In this document: positions 7,647 through 14,682 of the stretch, piece after piece
How positions within the stretch are numbered: position 1 is the first letter of the stretch
How the letters are laid out: every line of letters starts with the position of its first letter
Source of the DNA: Paracoccaceae bacterium
GTDB lineage: Bacteria > Pseudomonadota > Alphaproteobacteria > Rhodobacterales > Rhodobacteraceae
NCBI GenBank assembly: GCA_007128995.1
Contig: SKWJ01000413.1
Location: forward strand, 1 to 15,337
Length of the DNA: 15,337 bases
Direction of reading: 5' to 3'
The notes under the pieces: model-generated
Database searches by the model: none
Seen by the model: the letters and a program-made list of their open reading frames with translations, nothing else
Told to the model about the DNA's origin: nothing
Position numbers and translations under genes: made by a program

Positions 7647-7821
7647 GCTGGGCGGTTAGACCCTGCACGGAAATTTTCGTCCATGAGGCCGCAGCACAGG
7701 GCAGATTGCGCCACGCATCGCGAAACAACGCCCTGAAGTGGCGCAGGCCTGCCTGTTCTGGCACGCGCCTCTCGTGACACCCGGATCGGCGAGAAGCGCG
7801 CGGAAACAGCAAGGGAGCGCC

Positions 7822-8919
7822 ATGTTGTACAGTCCGATTACAGAAACCCGACCCTTGCCCAAAGCCAGCGCCGCCGAACCCGCTGGCCCGCTGCTCTCTG
7901 TCACGGGACTTGGCAAGCGCTTCGCGTCGGGCGGAACAATCGCAGCGGATGCGCTGGCCTTTACCCTGCAGGATGGAGAAATGCTGGCGCTTCTGGGCCC
8001 CTCGGGATGCGGCAAGACAACCTGCCTGCGCATGCTTGGCGGGTTTGAAGCACCCGATGCAGGACAGATCCTTCTGCATGGACGCGACATCACCCACAGC
8101 GCACCCGAAGATCGCGGGATCGGCTTTGTTTTTCAGGACTATGCGCTGTTTCCGCATCTGAACGTTCTTGAGAATGTGAAATTCGGGTTGCGCCGCGGAT
8201 CGCGGGCCAATGCGGAGCGCCGCGCCCGCGAGATGCTGGAACTGGTGGGCCTTGGCGCGTTTGGAAGCCGCAGGCCGCATGAACTCTCAGGCGGGCAGCA
8301 ACAGCGCGTCGCCCTCGCGCGAACTCTGGCAATTGCGCCGCCCCTTGTCCTGCTGGATGAACCCTTCTCGAACCTTGACGCCGCGATGCGGATCGAGACC
8401 CGGCAAGACGTCCGCAACCTGCTCAAAGCGGCCGGATCTGCGGCGATTCTGGTTACCCATGATCAGGAAGAAGCAATGGCCGTCGCGGATCGGATTGCGG
8501 TCATGAAGGACGGCCGGCTGGTCCAGATCGGCACGCCTGATCACGTCTATCGCAACCCGGTGTCTGAATTCGTGGCCTCGTTCATGGGGCGCTCGAACAT
8601 TGTCGAGGGGGTTGCGGAAGACCGTCAGGTGCATACAAGTTTCGGAACGCTGGATCTGTCGCGCCCCGCACAGGGCTCCATCAGCCTGTCGCTGCGTCCA
8701 GAACAGATCTTGCTGAATGCAGACCCCGCAAGCAGCGCCGAGATTGTCGCGCGCGAGTTTCGCGGACATGACCAGCTTTACTGGGTGCAGGATGGCGACC
8801 GACAGTTGGTCGTGCTGTCAGGCACAGGTGTGACCTTCGATCTGGGCACGCGAGTCCGCCTGCGCATCTGCGACTGCGTTGCTCCACTCGACCCAGAACA
8901 GGCACCGGGGTGCGATTGA
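7822..8919 (+). CDS. fbpC: Fe(III) ABC transporter ATP-binding protein (FbpC/PotA-like)
   Basis: The 365-residue ATPase carries every expected motif: Walker A GPSGCGKTT (residues 59-67), Q-loop FQDYALF (Gln105), signature LSGGQQQR (155-162), Walker B LVLLDEP (Asp179, Glu180) and H-loop THDQEEA (His213). The C-terminal ~110 residues form a TOBE-type regulatory region (LSLRPEQILL). It powers the FbpB channel from the cytoplasmic side. The ATG at 7822 has AAGGGAG at 7811-7817 and leaves an N-terminal tail of about 30 residues before the first strand (LLSVTGLGKRF), slightly longer than usual. An in-frame extension to 7738 has no support. The C-terminus contains two cysteines (RICDCVAP), unremarked in the family. 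Specificity for iron is inferred from the neighbours. Confidence 0.93.
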   Translation: MLYSPITETRPLPKASAAEPAGPLLSVTGLGKRFASGGTIAADALAFTLQDGEMLALLGPSGCGKTTCLRMLGGFEAPDAGQILLHGRDITHSAPEDRGIGFVFQDYALFPHLNVLENVKFGLRRGSRANAERRAREMLELVGLGAFGSRRPHELSGGQQQRVALARTLAIAPPLVLLDEPFSNLDAAMRIETRQDVRNLLKAAGSAAILVTHDQEEAMAVADRIAVMKDGRLVQIGTPDHVYRNPVSEFVASFMGRSNIVEGVAEDRQVHTSFGTLDLSRPAQGSISLSLRPEQILLNADPASSAEIVAREFRGHDQLYWVQDGDRQLVVLSGTGVTFDLGTRVRLRICDCVAPLDPEQAPGCD

Positions 8920-8944
8920 CATTACCTACTGTTTCTGTCAGGAT
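8916..8944 (+). promoter_or_regulatory. Candidate promoter of the hemP unit
   Basis: A perfect TTGACA (8916-8921), overlapping the fbpC stop codon, is followed after 17 bp by CAGGAT (8939-8944). The -35 is also one arm of an inverted repeat TGACA-N14-TGTCA (8917-8940), a possible operator. The -10 is weak, so read-through from fbpC is an alternative source of hemP mRNA. Confidence 0.35.
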
Positions 8945-9007
8945 TTGGCTGCCCAGCCAGTTATTGTCAGCCCGGCGCATCACGTAACAGCTCAAGGAAC
9001 GCGCCAG

Positions 9008-9070
9008 ATGTGCACCGATCACTCCTGCCTTGCCCCGGTAACCGGGTGCGGGCCTGCGCACCATGTCTGA
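9008..9070 (+). CDS. Possible Cys/His-rich leader peptide overlapping hemP
   Basis: ATG at 9008, preceded by AAGGA with a 9-nt gap (in CTCAAGGAACG), opens a 20-codon frame. It has Cys at positions 2, 7 and 14 and His at 5, 18 and 19, and ends at TGA 9068-9070. The hemP ATG (9063-9065) lies inside its last codons in a different frame, and hemP itself lacks an obvious ribosome site. That is the arrangement of a translationally coupled leader. Six metal- or haem-capable side chains in 20 residues suggests sensing, but no family is recognised. It could instead be a chance frame. Confidence 0.4.
   Translation: MCTDHSCLAPVTGCGPAHHV
9034..9062 (+). promoter_or_regulatory. Two mutually exclusive hairpins before the hemP start
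   Basis: Stem A pairs CCCGG (9034-9038) with CCGGG (9042-9046) over a 3-nt loop. Stem B pairs GGTGCG (9045-9050) with CGCACC (9057-9062) over a 6-nt loop and ends exactly at the hemP ATG. They share bases 9045-9046, so both cannot form fully. Stem B lies within the leader codons and would hinder initiation at hemP until a ribosome translating the leader opens it. Confidence 0.4.
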
Positions 9071-9236
9071 TCAGATCCGCCCGCTGAAAGCCGTTCAGCC
9101 ACCCCCGCCCGAAGATATCCCACAGCACCAGGCACAAGCGCTTATGGAGGGTGGAAATACAGCCCATATCAAGCTGGACGGGCAAATCTATATGCTCAGA
9201 ATAACCCGCGCAGGCAAACTGATCCTGACCAAGTGA
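9063..9236 (+). CDS. hemP: Hemin uptake protein HemP
   Basis: The 57-residue product has a variable, proline-rich first half (QPPPPED) and the conserved HemP C-terminal block: hydrophobic strand HIKLDGQIYMLRITRAGKLILTK, with G40, Y43, R46, R49, GK51-52 and the terminal LILTK. HemP/HmuP proteins are small cytoplasmic factors required for expression of haem-uptake genes in several alpha- and betaproteobacteria (for example Bradyrhizobium HmuP with Irr). Here no haem receptor or haem ABC genes are present in the window; hemP follows the ferric-iron ATPase and stops 13 bp before the convergent dps. Its start has no good Shine-Dalgarno and is overlapped by the candidate leader frame. The start at 9063 gives the usual family length. 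Confidence 0.88.
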   Translation: MSDQIRPLKAVQPPPPEDIPQHQAQALMEGGNTAHIKLDGQIYMLRITRAGKLILTK

Positions 9237-9249
9237 TGACGCGCCGCAC

Positions 9250-9720
9250 TCAGCCCAGATGTGCCCGCAGCAGCCAGACGAATTTCTCGTGCACCTGCCC
9301 ACGCGCGATCGCAAGGTCCTGTGTCAGCAGGTCACCATGATCTTCTGCAACCGCTGCAGCACCGGCCAGAGTTGCCGCGAGTGTTTCCTGTGCCGTGGCG
9401 AGGGTCGAGATCATCGTCGCCGCGTCAGCATGTCCATCATGCTCGCCCACCTTGGAGCGCTTGAGCATCACCGACAGTTGCCCTTCCGCATGCCCGCCAA
9501 GTGCCTTGATACGTTCGGCCAGATCATCCTGAGCCGTGAAATGATCTTCATAGATTTTCTGGAACAGATCGTGCAGAGGGCCAAAGGCCATTCCGGTGAC
9601 ATTCCAATGAAAATTCTGCGCCAACATGGTGGTGACAACGGTTTCGGCCACTGTCTGGTTCAGCGCTTCGCAAATCGCCTCTTTGGCGCTTGGTGTCAGT
9701 TGTTCAGCAGTCTGGGTCAT
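9250..9720 (-). CDS. dps: Dps-family ferritin-like DNA-protection and iron-storage protein
   Basis: The 156-residue product shows the Dps ferroxidase signature with exact spacing: His38 (QNFHWN), His50 (GPLHDLF), Asp65 and Glu69 (DDLAERI), i.e. intervals of 12, 15 and 4 as in E. coli Dps. Members assemble into dodecamers that oxidise Fe2+ with peroxide and store it as ferric mineral in the cytoplasm, limiting Fenton damage. The ATG at 9720 is chosen for the GAGAGG site just upstream; a longer in-frame start at 9819 adds residues unlike Dps and removes the promoter region. The N-terminus is short, without a Lys/Arg-rich DNA-binding tail. It converges on hemP. An Irr-box-like repeat and a candidate promoter lie upstream, consistent with iron control. 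Confidence 0.95.
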   Translation of the reverse strand: MTQTAEQLTPSAKEAICEALNQTVAETVVTTMLAQNFHWNVTGMAFGPLHDLFQKIYEDHFTAQDDLAERIKALGGHAEGQLSVMLKRSKVGEHDGHADAATMISTLATAQETLAATLAGAAAVAEDHGDLLTQDLAIARGQVHEKFVWLLRAHLG

Positions 9721-9804
9721 GACCCCTCTCTTTCGCGTTGCAAGTCTTGAGAAAACGACAACGCGGAATTGGCTGGCATCTGGCTGGCTATCCGCTTGCG
9801 AAAA

Positions 9805-9833
9805 CAGATAGTGCACCATCCGGTGTCCTGCAA
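9805..9833 (-). promoter_or_regulatory. Candidate dps promoter
   Basis: On the minus strand TTGCAG (plus 9828-9833) and TATCTG (plus 9805-9810) are separated by 17 bp and face dps. The leader to the ATG would be about 80 nt. The Irr-like repeat begins 7 bp upstream of the -35. Confidence 0.4.
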
Positions 9834-9840
9834 GAGATAT

Positions 9841-9855
9841 TTAGAAAGATTCTAA
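9841..9855. promoter_or_regulatory. Irr-box (ICE)-like inverted repeat upstream of dps
   Basis: TTAGAA-AGA-TTCTAA is a perfect 6-3-6 inverted repeat, preceded by a further T, resembling the AT-rich ICE motif bound by Irr in alphaproteobacteria. It lies upstream of the dps -35 and overlaps the TAG stop (9852-9854) of the next gene. Irr controls iron-storage genes in this class. The repeat is visible; binding is inferred. Confidence 0.5.
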
Positions 9856-10280
9856 TCTTGAGGATTTCCGTCAGTCATGGCCTGCATGCGAAGCACAAGC
9901 TGGCCGGCCAGCCAACCGACCGGTCGGCGCAGCGCCATCGGCAAGCGTGCACGCAACAGAAATGACGCACTGGCCCGGTCATCACGCGCGATCGCAGCAA
10001 ACAACGCAAGCAGCCAGTTTTCATCAAAAGAGCGTTCCTGCGCGCGCAACTCGTGGATCACTGGCGGCTTCGGCAGTGCCGTCGAGAGAATCCGAAGCAG
10101 CGCATCTGCGTAGTCCTGCGCCCCGTCACGCGGGTCTTGAAGCAACAGGCGGCATGTCTCGAACACCTCGACCCGCGCTTTCGCCCGGCACTGACGCATC
10201 AACACGCGCAACAGCATCAGCGCCGGTTCATGCGCGAAGTTGGTCGAAGCGTGACGCGCAGCACAAGCGGCAGTTTGCAT
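9852..10280 (-). CDS. Conserved-looking hypothetical helical protein
   Basis: This 142-residue protein belongs to no family I recognise. It is Ala/Leu/Arg-rich and predicted mostly alpha-helical, with amphipathic stretches such as ALMLLRVLMRQC, DYADALLRILSTAL and ENWLLALFAAIARDD. It has no signal peptide or clear membrane helix, and has cysteines near the N-terminus (C6), at C30 and at C43. The ATG at 10280 has AAAGGA seven bases upstream, and codon composition resembles that of the neighbours, so it looks like a real gene. It lies upstream of dps on the same strand with a 131-bp gap containing the dps promoter. Its stop codon is inside the Irr-like repeat. A helical scaffold or adaptor role is possible but unsupported. 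Confidence 0.6.
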   Translation of the reverse strand: MQTAACAARHASTNFAHEPALMLLRVLMRQCRAKARVEVFETCRLLLQDPRDGAQDYADALLRILSTALPKPPVIHELRAQERSFDENWLLALFAAIARDDRASASFLLRARLPMALRRPVGWLAGQLVLRMQAMTDGNPQD

Positions 10281-10435
10281 CCTGAGATCCTTTTGCTCGA
10301 CATATGCCTAGACGTCCCGCGCCCAGAAATCAATCTATTTCCGACAGTTTAGATCGACTTTATGCATGACATCGCGTCCTCGTCCCGGAACAGGCCGCGC
10401 TGATCGGCACAGTTTTCCTACAGCTGCCGCGACGG

Positions 10436-11095
10436 TCACACCCGACGATAGACCAGCAGCCGATTGTCGGCAGGCATATGTCGGTTCGCTTCGCAGATGA
10501 AACCAGATGCATTGGCAAGGTCATCGATCTCTTCGCGGTGGCGCAGGCCCCAATCCGGATTACGCAGTCGCAGATCGGCATCAAATGCGGCGTTTCCGGG
10601 GCCGGTAAACCTGCCAGCTTCGTTGAACGGACCATAGATCAGCAGCAGGCTGCCCTGCCCCAGCCGCGCGGAAGCGCCTGCAATCAGGCCCTGCGTCGCA
10701 GACCAGGGGGCAATATGGGTCAGGTTTGCTGCAAAGACGGCCTCAACGCTGTCACCCGGCCATGGCGGGCGGGCGGCATCGATCAGCACTGGCGGCAGTA
10801 CCCGCGCGGCAAGGTCTGGGCACAGCGCGCGCCAGTCCTCGATGGCAGCACACCCTTCTCGCGTGGCCTCGCTTGGTATCCATGTTACCTGCGACAGGCT
10901 CCGCGCCATCCACAGCGCGTGTTCTCCTGTTCCAGAGGCGATTTCCAGTATCGTGGAGTTGTGTGCAGGCAGCACCTCTACAAGTGCTGCGGCTATGGGT
11001 GCGCGGTTGCGCGCGCTGGCCGGGGCGTGCCGCAGGTGGGGAAAGCGCGCAACAGTTGCGGCAGGATCTGCCAACGGGTCGAAGCGGTCAGACAT
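10436..11095 (-). CDS. DUF938 class I SAM-dependent methyltransferase
   Basis: The 219-residue protein begins with the DUF938 hallmark: a short lead (SARNRAPIAAALVEVLP) before SAM-binding motif I, ILEIASGTGEHALWMA (residues 49-64). It continues with WIPSEATREGCAAIEDW, an acidic-loop region, and NLTHIAPWSATQGLIAGASARL. The C-terminal part (YGPFNEAGRFTGPGNAAFDADLRLRNPDWGLR) is also characteristic. Family members are stand-alone cytoplasmic methyltransferases whose substrate is not established. The ATG at 11095 has TAAGGA just upstream. It stands alone, with gaps of about 155 bp to the hypothetical gene downstream and 180 bp to the efflux operon upstream; neither gap shows a recognisable gene or strong terminator. 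Confidence 0.85.
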   Translation of the reverse strand: MSDRFDPLADPAATVARFPHLRHAPASARNRAPIAAALVEVLPAHNSTILEIASGTGEHALWMARSLSQVTWIPSEATREGCAAIEDWRALCPDLAARVLPPVLIDAARPPWPGDSVEAVFAANLTHIAPWSATQGLIAGASARLGQGSLLLIYGPFNEAGRFTGPGNAAFDADLRLRNPDWGLRHREEIDDLANASGFICEANRHMPADNRLLVYRRV

Positions 11096-11275
11096 CGTGT
11101 TCCTTAGGGCTTTGCCGACGATCTACCGAAAACGATCAGCCTACGGAAGCGGGTTTTCGTCATGCTTCTGTCGCCGGGTTGAGAGAGACTGTGCAGAATG
11201 GGCTGTCAATAAAGGCGCGGCCCCCTCTCACCGTCCATGTATCGCGCAACGCATGGATCGCAGCCATCCTGTGCG

Positions 11276-12790
11276 TCAGGGGGCACGGTCGCGACTGGTC
11301 AGATCACCTGTCGAGAAAGCCAGTGCCGCCGCAGCGATGAAGGCATTGGACCGGGCATCTGCGCGGATGCGCTGCGCATCGTTGAACGCAGTCTTTGCGA
11401 CCGAAACCTCTGTCAGGCTTGCCAGTCCGTTCTCATAAAACCCCAGAACGGCTTTCCACGTTTCTTCCGCAGCCTCCACCAGCGTACCGGCCGCAGCAAA
11501 GCCCGACAAACTGGTCTGCAACAGATCATAGGCTTCGACAATCTCGGTGGCGGCCAGATTGCGCAGGACTTCCAGATCACGCTCGGCGGCAGCGGCCCGC
11601 GCCATGGCCTGTTCGCGCCGCGCTGTGCGCAACCCGCCATCCATGACAGGCACCGACAGCATCACGCCAATCGCGCTTTGCGGTCGGCTGGAGGACAGGC
11701 TTGTCTGGCCCGGAATGCGGCTGTCATCAAGTGTCAGCCGCCCAAAGCTTCGACCGGCCTCGCCCACTGCCAGCACGCGCGGGCGGCGTTCGGCATCCAC
11801 CAGATCAACACCGGCATCAGCGGCGCGCACAGCGGCGAGGGCGGCCTGTATATCCGGGCGCCGGGCCACTGATGCCTCGATCAACCGATCCAGATCCCGG
11901 GGCACATTGCGCGGCAGACGGCGGCCCTGAATATCGGCCACGCGCATCTGGGTGTTTGGTGCAAGTCCCATTGCGCGCATCAGTTGTGCGCGGGTGTCGC
12001 GTTCGCGGTTTTCGGCAAGGGTTCGGTCGAAAACCGCACGTGCTTCAATCTGGCGGGTCTGGGCGACATCAACCTCTGTGCCCAGCCCTTCGCTGCGACG
12101 GGCGGTTGCAATCTGGCGCAAGGTCTGGGCATCGGTGACGCGCTCTCGCGCGATGCGCGCATCTGCGCGTGCGGCATTGTAGCGGTAAAATGCAGCAGTC
12201 ACTTCAAAGATCACCTGCTGGTGCTTGCCCTGAAAGGCGATGTTGGCGCCGGTTGTCGCCTCGATCGCAACCTGACGCGCGGCGTCGCGGCGTCCGAAAT
12301 CAAACAGCAGCCATTCAAAGGCGATATTCGGCACAACGGTTGCCCCGGTGGCGGTAAGCCGCCCGGCAGGCACCACTCCGGGCACCCCCCCGCGCGGGGC
12401 CGATGTCTGAACCCCTCCCGCCAGCACATTGGCCGAAATCTGTGGCAGATAGGTTGCCTCGACCACCCCGACACCAGCAGCGGCGGCGCGCGCCCGATAC
12501 CAGGCGGCCTGCGTGGCCGGGTTGGTGCGCTGGGCGATATCGATCAGTTCAGGCAGGCTGTAGGTCCGCCCCGCCTGCACGCGCGGCGGATCCAGCGTTC
12601 CGGGTGGCAGCGTGGCAGGATCAAGCCCGAAATCTGCGGCCCCGGTGTCCGTGCGACGATCACCCACCGGACTGGCCGGGTCAGAACTGGTGCGGACTGT
12701 TCCCTCTGAACACGCGGCCAACAAAGCAAGGGTCAGTAGTGTCAGAACGGTTATTCGCAGATCGGTTATTCGGGGGGCGGCTTGCATCAT
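11276..12790 (-). CDS. TolC/NodT-type outer-membrane efflux lipoprotein
   Basis: The 504-residue product has a lipoprotein signal ending in LLAAC (Cys27). Two outer-membrane-efflux (OEP) repeats follow, at about residues 80-275 and 305-490. Typical features are RTYSLPELIDIAQRTNPATQAAWYRARAA, coiled-coil heptads around ARADARIARERVTDAQTLRQIA, and the second repeat's RRPDIQAALAAVRAADAGVDLVDAERRPRV. Such proteins trimerise into a beta-barrel plus periplasmic tunnel and carry substrates across the outer membrane. It starts at ATGATG with a 4-bp ATGA overlap with the FUSC gene stop, so translation is coupled. It is the last gene of the operon and presumably the exit duct for the FUSC protein, if a functional adaptor exists. 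Confidence 0.9.
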   Translation of the reverse strand: MMQAAPRITDLRITVLTLLTLALLAACSEGTVRTSSDPASPVGDRRTDTGAADFGLDPATLPPGTLDPPRVQAGRTYSLPELIDIAQRTNPATQAAWYRARAAAAGVGVVEATYLPQISANVLAGGVQTSAPRGGVPGVVPAGRLTATGATVVPNIAFEWLLFDFGRRDAARQVAIEATTGANIAFQGKHQQVIFEVTAAFYRYNAARADARIARERVTDAQTLRQIATARRSEGLGTEVDVAQTRQIEARAVFDRTLAENRERDTRAQLMRAMGLAPNTQMRVADIQGRRLPRNVPRDLDRLIEASVARRPDIQAALAAVRAADAGVDLVDAERRPRVLAVGEAGRSFGRLTLDDSRIPGQTSLSSSRPQSAIGVMLSVPVMDGGLRTARREQAMARAAAAERDLEVLRNLAATEIVEAYDLLQTSLSGFAAAGTLVEAAEETWKAVLGFYENGLASLTEVSVAKTAFNDAQRIRADARSNAFIAAAALAFSTGDLTSRDRAP

Positions 12791-14682
12791 GCAGGCGTCT
12801 CCTTCACAGCAATGGCCCTCAGCAGCGCGCGGGCCCGGGCCTGCACATGCACCACAGCCCCTTCCCCGATATTAGAGGACAGCGGCTGAGGATTGAAGCC
12901 GCGAGACAGATCACGGGCAAAATTTGCCCCGGCGCGCTGCGCTGCAACCGCAGCGGCGGCCGCGACCTCATCAGCAAGGGCGGCGGAACCGGGCTGACCG
13001 GCAAGGGCCGGGGCCATGCGCGCCAGCGCGCGCGCGGCATGCAACTGTTCTACCAGCGCGCGGCGACGCGCTCCCGCGCGATGTGCACCCAGTCGCTCAA
13101 ACCCCATCACCTCGGCCGCCAGCCGCGCCGCGCCCAGATGTGTCCAGGCTGCAAGCCCCTGATCGGTATTCGCTGAGCGCAAGGTGGCCGCTGTGGCCTG
13201 CAAAGACAACGCTGTTTCCTGCGCAACTGCGCCTTCTGCGCTTTCCGGCCAGACCAGAGCAAAGACAGCGCCCATTACGGCAATGCCCAGAAGGATGCCC
13301 AGAATGCGATATCCAGCATCTGCCAGATCGGTATTGGGCGCGAAATTCAGCGGCGAGCCTGGCAGGACGCAAATGAAAAAGGCGAGGGCCATCTGCCAGC
13401 CCAGATATTGGGTGCGCCAGGTTCCCAGCGCCACCCAACCCGCAGCGAAGCTGCCAAAGGCGATCAGAAAAAACAGATGTCCCGCATCACTGGCATGTGG
13501 AACAACATACAGCACAGCCAGCGCCCCCATCAGACTGCCCACCAGACAGCCGATGATCCGCAGGCTTGATTTGTGAAAGACCTCTCCACCTGTGCCAAGG
13601 GCGACAAAGAAACAGGTCACGATGGCAGTATGGATATCAAACAGATCAATCCCGAGAACCAGAGTGTAGGTAATGGCCACGGCAAGCACGACTTTCAGCG
13701 CGAAGTGAATATAGACCGGATTGGTGAAGGCATCGGGTTTGAAAAACGCAGACGGCTCCGGGGCGGGTGGTCGGGGCGTCTGGTTCGGATCACGGGCAGC
13801 CTGCAAGGCTGCGATGGCGCGGCCCAAAGGGTCGGCACTGGTTTCAACTTGTGCGCCTTCGGCCAGATGGCGCAGGGTTTCGGCGACAGGCGTTGCACTG
13901 CCGCGGCTCTCTGCCAGTGCGACCGCTGACCGCAGGATGGCATGGCTTGTGTCCAGCTCGGCACGAAGTCGCTCTGCCGGTTCCCTGCGCATTTCACCGA
14001 TGAGTTGCGCCATCTTCACATAGCCCAAAGCCTCGGCATTACCTTCTTCCAGCAGATGTGCAGCAGATTGCACTGTCTCTTCGCCCGCGACGATCCGGGC
14101 GGCGGTGTCCAGCCGTTCGGACACGACACGCAGGGCAAGGGTCCGGGGGCTGCGGCCAAAGAGGATGCTACTGAGCACCAGCAGGCCCATCGGCACGGCC
14201 ACCACAACCCAAAGCCATAGCATTCCGCGCATCAGCAGTTCGGGAACGGGCACAGTGTCCGCCAGCATCAGGACGAAGGCCAGAACGAAGGCCAGCGCGT
14301 AGGATGCAGGCCCCATACTGCTGGCGCGCCACAAGAACATACCGCCAAAGGTCAGCACAAGGATCAGCGCAAAGCGAAGCAGCGGTGCATCAATCACCAG
14401 CCCCAGAAGCACGACCCCGATCCCGATGGCCAGCGTTGCGGCAAAGATCAGGCCTACCCCGATGACGATCGCCTCGCCCGCATTGTCCTTATAGGCGAAA
14501 AAGATCAGATAGCAGGCCACCAGCGCCTCTGGCATGCGCAGCATCATCGCGATAACGGCTGTCGCCGCACACAAAAGGGCGATATGCGTGGCCATGAACA
14601 GCCGCCCTTCATACGGGCGCAATTCACGCCACAACACAGCAACAAGCCCGGGTCTTGGGGTGGCTTGGGCCGGATCACTCAT
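12787..14682 (-). CDS. FUSC-family inner-membrane transporter (AaeB/YccS-like)
   Basis: The 631-residue protein has the two-block layout of the FUSC/ArAE family. Membrane bundle 1 spans about residues 28-175 and is followed by a soluble helical domain (about 180-330). Bundle 2 spans about 340-485 (GIDLFDIHTAIVTCFFVALGTGGEVFHKSSLRIIGCLVGSLMG is strongly FUSC-like). An Ala/Arg-rich cytoplasmic tail follows. Family members such as E. coli AaeB export hydroxylated aromatic acids together with a HlyD-type adaptor. The start at 14682 overlaps the end of the preceding adaptor-like gene by 8 bp, and its stop overlaps the TolC-like gene, so this is a tightly coupled operon. A small DUF1656 partner (AaeX-like), often found in such operons, is not visible here. 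The substrate is unknown. Confidence 0.9.
   Translation of the reverse strand: MSDPAQATPRPGLVAVLWRELRPYEGRLFMATHIALLCAATAVIAMMLRMPEALVACYLIFFAYKDNAGEAIVIGVGLIFAATLAIGIGVVLLGLVIDAPLLRFALILVLTFGGMFLWRASSMGPASYALAFVLAFVLMLADTVPVPELLMRGMLWLWVVVAVPMGLLVLSSILFGRSPRTLALRVVSERLDTAARIVAGEETVQSAAHLLEEGNAEALGYVKMAQLIGEMRREPAERLRAELDTSHAILRSAVALAESRGSATPVAETLRHLAEGAQVETSADPLGRAIAALQAARDPNQTPRPPAPEPSAFFKPDAFTNPVYIHFALKVVLAVAITYTLVLGIDLFDIHTAIVTCFFVALGTGGEVFHKSSLRIIGCLVGSLMGALAVLYVVPHASDAGHLFFLIAFGSFAAGWVALGTWRTQYLGWQMALAFFICVLPGSPLNFAPNTDLADAGYRILGILLGIAVMGAVFALVWPESAEGAVAQETALSLQATAATLRSANTDQGLAAWTHLGAARLAAEVMGFERLGAHRAGARRRALVEQLHAARALARMAPALAGQPGSAALADEVAAAAAVAAQRAGANFARDLSRGFNPQPLSSNIGEGAVVHVQARARALLRAIAVKETPA

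Noticed and set aside
7738..7821. Upstream in-frame extension of fbpC by 28 codons
   Set aside because: There is no Shine-Dalgarno there; AAGGGAG directly precedes the ATG at 7822, which already leaves an ample N-terminal tail.
9721..9819. Longer dps start
   Set aside because: The added residues do not resemble Dps N-termini, and the segment contains the candidate promoter -10. The ATG at 9720 has a clear GAGAGG site.
11235..11256. CCATG/CATGG inverted repeat downstream of the TolC-type gene as a terminator
   Set aside because: The stem has only five pairs with a long loop and no T-run follows on the minus strand.
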